Shown here piece after piece: positions 51,288-59,295 of a stretch of 64,000 bases of DNA. The position numbers and the translations under genes were made by a program. The first letter of the stretch is position 1. The number at the start of each line of letters is the position of its first letter. The stretch is from an uncultured Clostridia bacterium (GTDB lineage Bacteria; Bacillota_I; Bacilli_A; RF39; UBA660), in the NCBI GenBank assembly GCA_947165135.1, contig CAMUZE010000001.1, forward strand, positions 38,006-102,005, written 5' to 3'. The notes under the pieces were generated by a model. That model saw nothing but the letters and a program-made list of their open reading frames with translations, did no database searches and was not told the DNA's origin.

Positions 51288-51791
51288 TTATAATTTCTTA
51301 ATTCCACTATACATTCTATGATGATATCCTTTATGTTTATAAAAGTCATCGGCATTTTTATTATATGCAAATATATCTACAAAAGAGTACTCACATCCCT
51401 CAGAAATAAAGTATTCTTCCATTTTATCAATTAATCTACCACCAACACCAGTACTTCTAACTTTAGATGTGATTATTAATTCTGTTATTTCTCCTCTTTT
51501 AGGACATTTATAATCTAAATAATCATGTTCTTCGTATGGAAATATACATCCCATTATTAATCCAATTGCTTTTCCATCACTTATTGCTAAATAACATTTA
51601 CCTTTATTTTCCTTTATTTCTTTTAAATCATGAAGAGCCATTTTTTCATGATATTCAGGATGAACGCGATCCAATTGATCTTCATCTATTGATACTATAT
51701 ATTCTTCAAGTTCAGTTAACAAATCACGTACATCTTCTAAATACTTTTCTTCATATTCAATTATATTAATGGAATTGTATGATTGACTCAT
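51288..51791 (-). CDS. GNAT acetyltransferase
   Basis: About 167 residues. The acetyl-CoA loop is LIITSKVRSTGVGGRLIDKMEEY, preceded by GKCYLAISDGKAIGLIMG, and the fold closes with FYKHKGYHHRMY. Substrate not predictable. It overlaps the end of the PRPP synthetase gene by 26 bases, so the ATG at 51791 is favoured over earlier ones, but the ribosome site (AAGGAT) is weakly spaced. Confidence 0.85.
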   Translation of the reverse strand: MSQSYNSINIIEYEEKYLEDVRDLLTELEEYIVSIDEDQLDRVHPEYHEKMALHDLKEIKENKGKCYLAISDGKAIGLIMGCIFPYEEHDYLDYKCPKRGEITELIITSKVRSTGVGGRLIDKMEEYFISEGCEYSFVDIFAYNKNADDFYKHKGYHHRMYSGIKKL

Positions 51792-52953
51792 CAAAATCAT
51801 ATCCTTTTTTATCTTTTTTTTGTTTACCAAATTTCTTTTCAAGCAACATTATTGGTTCAGATTTATCTTTTAATATTCCAGTTATTGATAAATCATTATG
51901 CATATTGTAAATTATTTGTGCTATTTCTTTAGAACAATCACATATATGTAACCAAGGTTCATTTTTATATTCTTCTGGTATATAAGTTAAGTTAGTTGTA
52001 TATATTCCAGCTAGTTTACCTTCTTCATATAGTTTTTTAAATTCATCTATACCCCTTGTAAATAATGCAAATGTAATCATTACATATATTTTAGTTGCAC
52101 CAAGATCATGTAGTTCATTAATTACATTTAACATACTACCGCCACTAGAAATCATATCATCTATTACTATAGCAGTCTTACCATTTAAATCATTATTTCC
52201 AATATATTTGTGTGTAATGACTTTATATTTTCCATTAACTAAATGTTTATAATCTCTTTGTTTATAAAACTCACCAGCATCTCTATCAATAAATTCAGAA
52301 TCAAATGAGTTTAAATATACATTTCTTCTTCCAACAGCTCCACTATCAGGTGCTACAAAAACAATGTTTCTAAGGTCTTCTTTAGGAGTATTATTAATAA
52401 ATTCATCTAATATTGTATTCGTTGCAAAAAAATTTTCAAATTCCATGTTTTCTGTGGCATGTTCAACACCTTGGTCATGAGCATCAAAAGTAATAAAGCT
52501 TCTTATACCATGTATACGATCTAATTGTCTTAAATTATCGCCACATGCAAGGTTTTCACGTGTATTTCTTCTATGCTGACGCCCAGCATATAAAAGTGGC
52601 ATTATTATATTAATTTTATCTGCATGCCTGTTTGTTGCTCCGATTCCATCCTTTAATTGTTGTATTAAATCATTAGGGCTAGTATGATTTGTAAATCCTC
52701 TCATTGTATAAGTAATACTATAATTACCAATATCTGTTAGAAAAAACACATCTTTTCCTCTAACAGTAGAATTAATTTCTACTTTTAAATGCCCATCATC
52801 AAAATAGTTTTCATTGATAGGTACAATAAAAGTATATTTATCTTTATCTAAATGATACATATCAAGTAAATGTTCATCTACTTTTTGTCCTAACTCTAAT
52901 GCACTTTTAAATACTATAAGTCTTAGTCTTTCTTTCTCTAATTGCTCTTTCAT
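51766..52953 (-). CDS. prs: Ribose-phosphate pyrophosphokinase (long form)
   Basis: 395 residues against about 315 for standard PrsA. The core is present: HDQGVEH (His/Asp loop), VFVAPDSGAVGRRN and the PRPP-binding KTAIVIDDMISSGGSM. Insertions and a longer C terminus mark a divergent branch found in some Firmicutes. It makes PRPP for purines, pyrimidines, histidine and for PncB in the NAD cluster. TAGGAGG precedes the ATG; a hairpin with T run lies directly before that, suggesting control in the leader. Confidence 0.9.
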   Translation of the reverse strand: MKEQLEKERLRLIVFKSALELGQKVDEHLLDMYHLDKDKYTFIVPINENYFDDGHLKVEINSTVRGKDVFFLTDIGNYSITYTMRGFTNHTSPNDLIQQLKDGIGATNRHADKINIIMPLLYAGRQHRRNTRENLACGDNLRQLDRIHGIRSFITFDAHDQGVEHATENMEFENFFATNTILDEFINNTPKEDLRNIVFVAPDSGAVGRRNVYLNSFDSEFIDRDAGEFYKQRDYKHLVNGKYKVITHKYIGNNDLNGKTAIVIDDMISSGGSMLNVINELHDLGATKIYVMITFALFTRGIDEFKKLYEEGKLAGIYTTNLTYIPEEYKNEPWLHICDCSKEIAQIIYNMHNDLSITGILKDKSEPIMLLEKKFGKQKKDKKGYDFDESIIQFH

Positions 52954-52963
52954 TATTTCCTCC

Positions 52964-52992
52964 TACAAAAAAAGAGTACGCAAAATACCCTT
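52964..52992 (-). terminator. Terminator-like hairpin in front of prs
   Basis: Minus strand AAGGGTA (52992-52986), 7-base loop, TACTCTT (52978-52972), then T to 52964; one G-T pair. It ends just before the prs ribosome site. It may end the metal operon or act as an attenuator. Confidence 0.55.
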
Positions 52993-53069
52993 AATTTTTC
53001 TCAATAATAAATTTACAAATAAATATAAACATATTACCACTACCCACAAATAGGATAACATTTTATATA

Positions 53070-53273
53070 TTATTTTTCAATATCATTTCTATTTTTTTTA
53101 TCATTACATGTGCACTTTTTTCCTTTATGACACCCGCATGTGCAATTTTCATCACATTTGCAGTCTTCTCCGCATCCACATGTACATTTTTTCCCTTCTT
53201 GACATCCACATGTGCAATTCTCATCGCATGTACATTTTTCATCACATGTACATTTGCTACTTTTCTTTTTCAT
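53070..53273 (-). CDS. Metallothionein-like Cys-rich small protein
   Basis: 67 residues with 17 cysteines, nearly all in CTC, CKC or CTCGC clusters separated by short charged runs such as DEN and KKG; no aromatic residue is seen. Such spacing is typical of thiolate metal clusters. The ATG at 53273 follows AAAGGAGG, the strongest start in the overlapping frames; other frames on both strands here are shadows of the repeated codons. Last gene of the feoAB-CDF operon. Storage or buffering of Zn, Cu or Fe is inferred. It does not look like the classic SmtA or MymT sequences. Confidence 0.8.
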   Translation of the reverse strand: MKKKSSKCTCDEKCTCDENCTCGCQEGKKCTCGCGEDCKCDENCTCGCHKGKKCTCNDKKNRNDIEK

Positions 53274-53298
53274 AATATTTTCCTCCTTTATTTTTGTA

Positions 53299-53757
53299 TT
53301 ATAATTTTTGACTTTTTTTATACTTATCAAATGACAAGTACCCTTGTCCATATTCCTTAATCCAATAACCAAATTTTCCTTTTACAATATAAGGTTTATC
53401 AAAAAGTTGAAAGTTTAAATATTGAGTATCTTTTGCTTTTGCCCCTTCTGCTAATGACGTAGTTATATGTGGTGGTTTTAACTTATCGGGATTCTCCTCA
53501 TTTCTATTAATATAATATTTCATATACTCATCTGGAATTTTTACTAAAAAACCACTATTTTTGCCATCACATGCGTATCCCAATAATAATATTTCAATTT
53601 CTCTTCCAACTAATTCATCGAATATTTCATTTTCTTCTGGATGATATTTAAATGTACAATGTAATATATCATTAACCATTGGTAAATGTGTTTTTTCTAA
53701 TGAAAAAATATAATTAGCTACATCATTATCAAAAAATATACCTTCATAACTTAACAT
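53299..53757 (-). CDS. 2H phosphoesterase-like protein
   Basis: 152 residues. Two H-x-T motifs, HCT (His33) and HIT (His97), are spaced as in the 2H phosphoesterase superfamily (LigT, cyclic phosphodiesterases, SAK-type domains), which act on 2',3'-cyclic phosphates of RNA or nucleotides. The rest is compatible: FLVKIPDEYMKYYI, YLNFQLF, VKGKFGYWI. TAGGAGG precedes the ATG. It lies 10 bases after a HAD phosphatase, so the two may process the same end groups. No family name could be fixed. Confidence 0.7.
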   Translation of the reverse strand: MLSYEGIFFDNDVANYIFSLEKTHLPMVNDILHCTFKYHPEENEIFDELVGREIEILLLGYACDGKNSGFLVKIPDEYMKYYINRNEENPDKLKPPHITTSLAEGAKAKDTQYLNFQLFDKPYIVKGKFGYWIKEYGQGYLSFDKYKKSQKL

Positions 53758-53766
53758 AATCTCCTC

Positions 53767-54225
53767 CTAATCTACTAATTCAGAATCCTGAAACAATATT
53801 ATATTATTTATATTATCATGAACAGTTCTTAAAACTCTTATATCATCATCTAACAAGATCATTTTATCTTTTGTATTAATATTTTTTAAAAAATCTGATT
53901 TCATACTAGATGAAGACATATTTGAAATAGTTTCTTTTGATAGAATATACCTATTTTCTTTCTTAAAAAACGGAGCATACTTATCCAGCCAATCATTTTT
54001 TTCATCTATTTGGTAGTTTTCCCTACACACAGATAAAATGTTTAGTTCAACATTACCAAGTTTTGAAACATTTCTTAACACTTCAATGTTGCTGTTAAGT
54101 GGTCTTTTATTCTTAAAGTCCAATGGTTTGCCAAAATCATATGACGCTATTACACCATCCATATCAACAAATAATTTTACTTTTTCATTTTTTGATATAT
54201 CTTTTATCAAATTATAAAAATGCAT
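53767..54225 (-). CDS. HAD-superfamily phosphatase (SAK/5'-nucleotidase-like)
   Basis: 152 residues. Motif I KLFVDMDGVIASYDFG, motif II VELNILSVCRENYQ (Ser), motif IV MILLDDDIRVLRTV. DMDGV..YDFGKPLDFKNKRPL is like small HAD enzymes that act on nucleotides or nucleic-acid ends. Fifth gene of the metal operon, immediately before the 2H gene. AAAGGTGATG precedes the ATG. Confidence 0.82.
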   Translation of the reverse strand: MHFYNLIKDISKNEKVKLFVDMDGVIASYDFGKPLDFKNKRPLNSNIEVLRNVSKLGNVELNILSVCRENYQIDEKNDWLDKYAPFFKKENRYILSKETISNMSSSSMKSDFLKNINTKDKMILLDDDIRVLRTVHDNINNIILFQDSELVD

Positions 54226-54239
54226 CTACATCACCTTTA

Positions 54240-54770
54240 TCATAATTCTATTTTATAACAATTTATTTTTAATTTCAAATTCCAATAATCATTGATTTTT
54301 ATATTATCAATATCTTTTCTATATAATTTACCACCATTTTTTAATATTATCTTATTAGATCCAATATTATTTTCATAACAACCTACAATCGCATATTTCA
54401 TTTCTTTTTTCTTGCAAATATCTAGTGCATATTTTAACATTTTTGAAGCATATCCTTTTTTTCTTTCTGATGGTCTTACGCCATATCCAATATCTCCATA
54501 TTTTTCTCTTAAAAAGTCTGGTAAATTAAATCTAATATTTAGCAAACCAATTAATTTATCTTTTTCATTAAAAACTAAGTATAAGTAATATTTACCCCAT
54601 TCATCATCAGCTTGAGTACTATTTCTATTTACTTTTTCAACCCATGTTTTAAAATCCATATTAGTCATATTTAAACTAGCAGAGATATTCTTCTCCCCAT
54701 TAGCATAATGTTCTTCAACATATTCTTTCAATATTTCATAATCATCAATCGTGGGTAACCTGTATTTCAT
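54240..54770 (-). CDS. GNAT acetyltransferase
   Basis: 176 residues. YRLPTIDDYEILKEYVEEHYANGEK at the start, DDEWGKYYLYLVFNEKDKLIGLLNIRF, and the acetyl-CoA loop GYGVRPSERKKGYASKMLKYAL with the ENNIGSNKIILKNGGKL block. This is the RimJ-like branch of small-molecule or protein acetyltransferases. AGGAG precedes the ATG. It is in the middle of the metal operon, 16 bases from the CDF gene; its link to metals is unclear. Confidence 0.87.
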   Translation of the reverse strand: MKYRLPTIDDYEILKEYVEEHYANGEKNISASLNMTNMDFKTWVEKVNRNSTQADDEWGKYYLYLVFNEKDKLIGLLNIRFNLPDFLREKYGDIGYGVRPSERKKGYASKMLKYALDICKKKEMKYAIVGCYENNIGSNKIILKNGGKLYRKDIDNIKINDYWNLKLKINCYKIEL

Positions 54771-54785
54771 ATTATTTCTCCTATT

Positions 54786-55670
54786 TTAATGATGATGGTG
54801 ATGGTGTGTATGCTCTTTAAATTCTACGTTACATTCTTTATCATCACATATTTCTTCTTCAGTTTCAAGTATAGCATGACATATATTATGACTTGATAAT
54901 TCTTCTCTTATCTCTTTTTTTATTTTAACTATATCTTTTGATTTAGACACAATATGCATAGTTGCATAATTATTAAAACCATCAATACTCCATATATGTA
55001 TATGATGTATATCATCAACACCTTTTATTTCTAATAAATGTTCTTTTAATTCATCTATATCTATTTCATCTGGTGTTTTTTCTAAAAATAAATCCAATAC
55101 CGTTTTTAAATTCTTAATGGAATTAAATAATATAAATAATGAAACACCTATACTCATAATAGGATCAATTACGCTAATATCAGTAAATCTCATTACGATG
55201 GCTCCAACTAAAACAACCAACCATCCAAGTACATCTTCAAGCATATGAAGATTAACTGATTTTTGATTAATAGAATCTCCCTGTCTTGTTACATACGCTG
55301 CGATAAAATTAAGTACTACTCCAACTACTGCAAATATAATCATACCACTATAATTTACTTCTACAGGATTAAGTAATCTTTTAATTGCACCTATTATTAC
55401 TAATATTGACCCCACTAATAATATAGTTGTAGTAATCACTCCTCCTAGTACTGAATACCTAATATAACCATAAGTATATTTATTATCCGCATGTTTTTTA
55501 CTTTTTCTTTCCATGAAATAAGATACACCTATGGATATTGCATCTCCTAAATCATGAATTGAATCAGAAAGTATTGCTACTGAATTAGTAAATATTCCAC
55601 CAAAAAATTCAAATATTGAGAAGGATATATTTAATAAAAATGCTATTAATATATTTTTTTCAATTTTCAT
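54786..55670 (-). CDS. Cation diffusion facilitator (CDF) efflux protein
   Basis: About 294 residues. Six helices; metal-site Asp residues in SVAILSDSIHDLGDAISIGVSYF and VNLHMLEDVLGWLVVLVGAI, which is HxxxD/DxxxD-like as in zinc or iron exporters (ZitB/FieF). Cytoplasmic domain KGVDDIHHIHIWSIDG. The tail ends in HTHHHHHH, an obvious metal-binding cluster. Directly follows feoB in the operon, so the same signal appears to switch on import and export genes. ATG at 55670 with TTGGAAG upstream. Confidence 0.93.
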   Translation of the reverse strand: MKIEKNILIAFLLNISFSIFEFFGGIFTNSVAILSDSIHDLGDAISIGVSYFMERKSKKHADNKYTYGYIRYSVLGGVITTTILLVGSILVIIGAIKRLLNPVEVNYSGMIIFAVVGVVLNFIAAYVTRQGDSINQKSVNLHMLEDVLGWLVVLVGAIVMRFTDISVIDPIMSIGVSLFILFNSIKNLKTVLDLFLEKTPDEIDIDELKEHLLEIKGVDDIHHIHIWSIDGFNNYATMHIVSKSKDIVKIKKEIREELSSHNICHAILETEEEICDDKECNVEFKEHTHHHHHH

Positions 55671-55691
55671 AATATTCACTTCCAATAATAA

Positions 55692-57788
55692 TTAGTGACC
55701 ACATTTATCACAATAAGGACAATTTTCACATCCAGTATGTTTTTTTGTTCTAACTATCACTATTATTATAATAAATAATAGTAGTAAAATTATAACTAAA
55801 TTAGCAATGTTTACATATTTTATACGAGAAGCTATTTGATAAAATAATGTTGCGATTAACCATGCATAAGAGGTTTGGAATAAAACTGCAAGCAACATTT
55901 TCTTTCTACTTCCAAGTTCTCTTCTCATTGCTCCAATCGCTCCAAAACATGGTGCTGAGAAAAGATTGAATATCATAAACGCATATGCACTTATTTTACT
56001 AAAGAAACCAAATGATGAAGTATTACTAAATATATCACTTGCTTCTCCTTCTTCGCCAAATCCTGCAATAATGGACATTGAAGATACAACTTGTTCTTTT
56101 GCTACTAGCCCTTGAATAGCAGATACAGTAGCACCCCAACTTTTTGTTCCAAGCATTGGCTTAAATACAATAGATATTTTATCTCCTATTTTAGCAAGCA
56201 TACTATCTTCAACATTTACTCCATAATGCATTCTAAAGTTAAATGATAATAAGAACCATATTGCAATTGAACAAATTAAGATTATAGTTCCTGCTCTTTT
56301 AATAAATGCAATTACTTTATCAAATACATCTTTTGCAACATATTTAATACTTGGCAATTTATATTCAGGCAGTTCTGATATATACGTACTACTTGTATTT
56401 TTATAAATAAATTTCTTAAATAATAATGCAGTAAGAATAATTATTACAATTGATAACAAATATAATGAGAATGATATAATTCCAGAATTCTTTCCAAAGA
56501 AATAGCCAGCAAATAATGAAATAATTGGTAATTTAGCACTACATGGTATAAATGGTGTTAATATTGTAGTCATTTCTCTTTCATCTGGATTTTCTATAAT
56601 TCTTGCACCCATAATTGCTGGAACACTGCATCCTGTTCCAACTATAAATGGAATTAAACTTTTACCACTTAACCCGATACGTCTAAATATCTTATCTAAG
56701 AATAATGAAATTCTAGACATATAACCAGTTGTTTCTAAAACACTAATGCAAATAAATAATATAATTAATTGTGGAACAAATCCAAGCACTGCTCCAACTC
56801 CAGCAATAATTCCATTAACAATCAATGATATTAACCATTCAGACGCTCCAATTCCAGATAAAAACTTTTCAGTTACCCCACCTAATGATTCAAACCATAC
56901 ACCAATTAAATCTACTGTAAATGACCCAACAACACCAACAGATAGAAAATAAACCAAGAACATTATTACAATAAATATTGGAAATGCTAACCATTTATTT
57001 AAAAATATTTTATCTAATTTATCTGTTATACTTGTCTTATTTTTTGATTCCTTAACAATACTTCTTTTTATATCAGATATATAGTCATATCTTTGTGTCG
57101 CAATAGTTTCTTCTAAATCCAAGTCATAATTTTTACTTAGTGCTTTTCTTATCTTATCTATATTCTTATTATTATATTCTTTAAATCTATTATCTTCTTC
57201 TAAAAGTTTAACTGATATAAATCTTTTATGCATTTCATCCTTAGGCAATTCTTTTTCAATTTCATTAATTGATTGTTCAATATTATTATCATAAGTTTTA
57301 ACTGTACTATAGATTCTCTTTTTATTAATTAATTTTATTAATTCATCTATACCAGTTTCTTTTAATGCAGATATTTTAACAACTGGAGTGCCTAACTTTT
57401 TAGATAACTCTTTTTCATCAATTACTAAACCTTTTTTTTCTAAAAGATCGGACATATTTAATGCTACTATTACATAAGAATCTAATTCCAATAATTGAGT
57501 AGTTAAATATAGACTTCTTTCTAATTGAGTACTATCAACAATATTAATTATAATATCAGGTTTTTCATCAAAAACAAATTTTCTAGATATATCTTCTTCA
57601 ATAGAATATGGGCTTAGTGAATAAATACCAGGTAAATCAGTAATTTCATGTTTAGTATTTTTTATTTTACCTGTTTTCTTTTCTATAGTAACTCCAGGCC
57701 AATTCCCTATTTTTGCATGCATACCTGTCAGCAAATTAAATAAAGTAGTTTTTCCACTATTCTGGTTCCCTACTAAAGCTATTTTCAT
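55692..57788 (-). CDS. feoB: FeoB ferrous iron transporter with Cys-rich tail
   Basis: 698 residues. G1 GNQNSGKTTLFNLL, NWPGVTIEKK, DLPGIYSLSPYS, NMSDLLEKK. Canonical gates VGTGCSVPAIMGARIIE and FIPCSAKLPIISLF. The last 45 residues add a membrane helix and HTGCENCPYCDKCGH, which looks like the separate FeoB-associated Cys-rich membrane protein fused to the end. Imports Fe2+. AGGTGTTAG precedes the ATG at 57788; coupled to feoA upstream. Confidence 0.95.
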   Translation of the reverse strand: MKIALVGNQNSGKTTLFNLLTGMHAKIGNWPGVTIEKKTGKIKNTKHEITDLPGIYSLSPYSIEEDISRKFVFDEKPDIIINIVDSTQLERSLYLTTQLLELDSYVIVALNMSDLLEKKGLVIDEKELSKKLGTPVVKISALKETGIDELIKLINKKRIYSTVKTYDNNIEQSINEIEKELPKDEMHKRFISVKLLEEDNRFKEYNNKNIDKIRKALSKNYDLDLEETIATQRYDYISDIKRSIVKESKNKTSITDKLDKIFLNKWLAFPIFIVIMFLVYFLSVGVVGSFTVDLIGVWFESLGGVTEKFLSGIGASEWLISLIVNGIIAGVGAVLGFVPQLIILFICISVLETTGYMSRISLFLDKIFRRIGLSGKSLIPFIVGTGCSVPAIMGARIIENPDEREMTTILTPFIPCSAKLPIISLFAGYFFGKNSGIISFSLYLLSIVIIILTALLFKKFIYKNTSSTYISELPEYKLPSIKYVAKDVFDKVIAFIKRAGTIILICSIAIWFLLSFNFRMHYGVNVEDSMLAKIGDKISIVFKPMLGTKSWGATVSAIQGLVAKEQVVSSMSIIAGFGEEGEASDIFSNTSSFGFFSKISAYAFMIFNLFSAPCFGAIGAMRRELGSRKKMLLAVLFQTSYAWLIATLFYQIASRIKYVNIANLVIILLLLFIIIIVIVRTKKHTGCENCPYCDKCGH

Positions 57789-57789
57789 A

Positions 57790-58032
57790 TTAACTAACAC
57801 CTACCTTTATATTAGATAATTCTTTTTTACTAATACATAACTCGTAGTCCCTTAATCTTATATCAATTGGATCTCCCATCGGTGCTTTTTTCTTAACATA
57901 AATATCAACACCTCTAGTAATTCCCATATCAAGTAAATGTCTTCTAATTTCTTTGTTAGATATATCTAACTCAACCACTTTCGCTGTATCACCTATTTTT
58001 AACTGATCAGCAGTTATTATTTTATTAATCAT
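57790..58032 (-). CDS. feoA: FeoA iron transport accessory protein
   Basis: 80 residues: KIGDTAKVVELDISNKEIRRHLLDMGITRGVDIYVKKKAPMGDPIDIRLRDYELCISKKELSNI, a full FeoA SH3-like domain. The ATG at 58032 follows GGAGGTGG. First gene of the metal operon, read from a TTGACT-17-TATAAT promoter with an operator at its start. Confidence 0.93.
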   Translation of the reverse strand: MINKIITADQLKIGDTAKVVELDISNKEIRRHLLDMGITRGVDIYVKKKAPMGDPIDIRLRDYELCISKKELSNIKVGVS

Positions 58033-58044
58033 ATCCACCTCCAA

Positions 58045-58064
58045 ATATGAAATACATTTCATAT
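58045..58064. promoter_or_regulatory. Operator 1 of the feoAB/tetR region
   Basis: ATATGAAAT-AC-ATTTCATAT, a perfect 9+9 inverted repeat just after the feoA -10 box. Confidence 0.75.
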
Positions 58065-58066
58065 TA

Positions 58067-58095
58067 ATTATATTCCATGATATTCAAATAGTCAA
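58067..58095 (-). promoter_or_regulatory. Promoter of the feoAB metal operon
   Basis: Minus strand TTGACT (58095-58090), 17 bases, TATAAT (58072-58067). Confidence 0.8.
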
Positions 58096-58099
58096 TATA

Positions 58100-58119
58100 A
58101 TATGAAAAATATTTCACAT
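58100..58119. promoter_or_regulatory. Operator 2 of the feoAB/tetR region
   Basis: ATATGAAAA-AT-ATTTCACAT, same form as operator 1 with two changed arm positions. It covers the -35 area of the tetR promoter. Confidence 0.7.
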
Positions 58120-58140
58120 TATATTTATTTATGATATAAT
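58112..58140 (+). promoter_or_regulatory. Promoter of tetR
   Basis: TTTCAC (58112-58117), 17 bases, TATAAT (58135-58140). The -35 box overlaps operator 2, so autorepression is likely. Confidence 0.65.
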
Positions 58141-58160
58141 TGTTTCATGAGGTGAACAAA

Positions 58161-58775
58161 ATGATAGATAACATTAGAGAACCAAAACAGAAAAGAGCAA
58201 TTGAAAAGAAAGAAAGAATAATCGAAGTGGGATTTAATTTGATTTGTAAAAATGGATATTATAATACAAACACAGCTGAAATTGCTAGTCAAGCAGGAGT
58301 TTCAACTGGAATTGTATATCAATATTTTAAAGATAAATATGATATATTAATAGAGGGATTAGAAAAATATGGTGATGATATATTTTTTCCTATGCTAAAA
58401 AACTCAAACATTACATTTGATAAAAAAAATTTTGAAGATGTAATTAGAAATATGATTGAATATTATGTAAATAATCATAAAATATCTAATGTAGCCCATG
58501 AAGAAATAATGTCTATGGTGCATTCTGATAAACAAGTAGCAAAATACTATTATAAAAGAGAATTAGAAATGACTAACTCAATAAAAAATCTATTAATAAA
58601 AAATAATTTTAATGATAACAATTTATATGAAAAAGTCCATATAATGATGGGATTAATTGATAACTTATGTCATGAAATAATTTATCATAAACACGATAAT
58701 ATGAATTATGATTTAATGAAAAATTTAATAATTGATAGTATAAAGAATTTATTTAAAAATGACTTAACAAATTAA
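58161..58775 (+). CDS. TetR-family transcription regulator
   Basis: 204 residues from the ATG at 58161 with ATGAGGTGA upstream. The N-terminal DNA-binding domain is KKERIIEVGFNLICKNGYYNTNTAEIASQAGVSTGIVYQYFKDKYDIL. The ligand domain is helical and rich in His/Glu/Asp (NHKISNVAHEEIMSMVHSDKQ, LIDNLCHEIIYHKHDN), which would allow metal sensing, though this is a guess. Divergent from the feoA-feoB-CDF operon, with two matching inverted repeats between them. Confidence 0.92.
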   Translation: MIDNIREPKQKRAIEKKERIIEVGFNLICKNGYYNTNTAEIASQAGVSTGIVYQYFKDKYDILIEGLEKYGDDIFFPMLKNSNITFDKKNFEDVIRNMIEYYVNNHKISNVAHEEIMSMVHSDKQVAKYYYKRELEMTNSIKNLLIKNNFNDNNLYEKVHIMMGLIDNLCHEIIYHKHDNMNYDLMKNLIIDSIKNLFKNDLTN

Positions 58776-58786
58776 GTCATTTTTTG
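58756..58786. terminator. Two-way terminator after tetR
   Basis: AAAATGACTTAA, four-base loop, TTAAGTCATTTT, T run on the plus strand. Confidence 0.82.
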
Positions 58787-59223
58787 CAATCTGATTTTAT
58801 ATTTATTGAATCACTTGTTTTATATGTATATGATTGATCACTTTGTCTACCACAATACAAATAAGTTTGACCATTCTTACCATTTTCATCAAAGATAACC
58901 ATCCCTTCACAAACATTCCCTTTGTAACTAATTTCACCAATATAATCAGCTGCTTGAATTTCTTTCAAGCATAAATATCTTTGACTATTATTAACAATTT
59001 CATAGTGTCCTGGGCAAACATAACCTATACGTGTACTTTTTTTACAATTATCTTGTACATATAATTCTGCAGCGTTTAGAGCATAACCTTGCTGTTGTTC
59101 GAAAAATTTATCCACGCTTTGATTAAATAATTTTATTATATTAGGAACAACCGCCAAAACAATAACACCTAATATAGCTATTACCGCTAATAGCTCAGTT
59201 AAAGTAAAACCATTTTTTTTCAT
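58777..59223 (-). CDS. Type IV pilin-like (pseudopilin) protein
   Basis: 148 residues. KKNG-FTLTELLAVIAILGVIVLAVVPNII is a prepilin-peptidase site plus the usual helix, with Glu at +5. The outside part has six Cys (NCKK, YVCPG, YLCL, NVCEG, LYCG, SDCKK), far more than the pilin at 10146. The ATG at 59223 follows GTGGTGA. An orphan with no secretion genes nearby. Confidence 0.88.
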   Translation of the reverse strand: MKKNGFTLTELLAVIAILGVIVLAVVPNIIKLFNQSVDKFFEQQQGYALNAAELYVQDNCKKSTRIGYVCPGHYEIVNNSQRYLCLKEIQAADYIGEISYKGNVCEGMVIFDENGKNGQTYLYCGRQSDQSYTYKTSDSINIKSDCKK

Positions 59224-59295
59224 ACTATTCACCACTTATATTATACCATTTTATAGATTATTTAATAAATTTAGATAACAACTTTACTAATTACT

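Noticed and set aside
53063..53245. Alternative reading frames over the Cys-rich gene on both strands
   Set aside because: They arise from the repeated Cys codons; only the frame starting at 53273 has a strong ribosome site and a sensible composition.
53063..53273. CRISPR-like or DNA repeat element
   Set aside because: The repetition is codon-level (CTC/CGC motifs) within a gene; no constant repeat and spacer lengths.
58140..58158. parS-like string TGTTTCATGAGGTGAACA near the parAB-bearing segment
   Set aside because: The arms are spaced wrongly and it is the ribosome site of tetR; it does not match the parS consensus.
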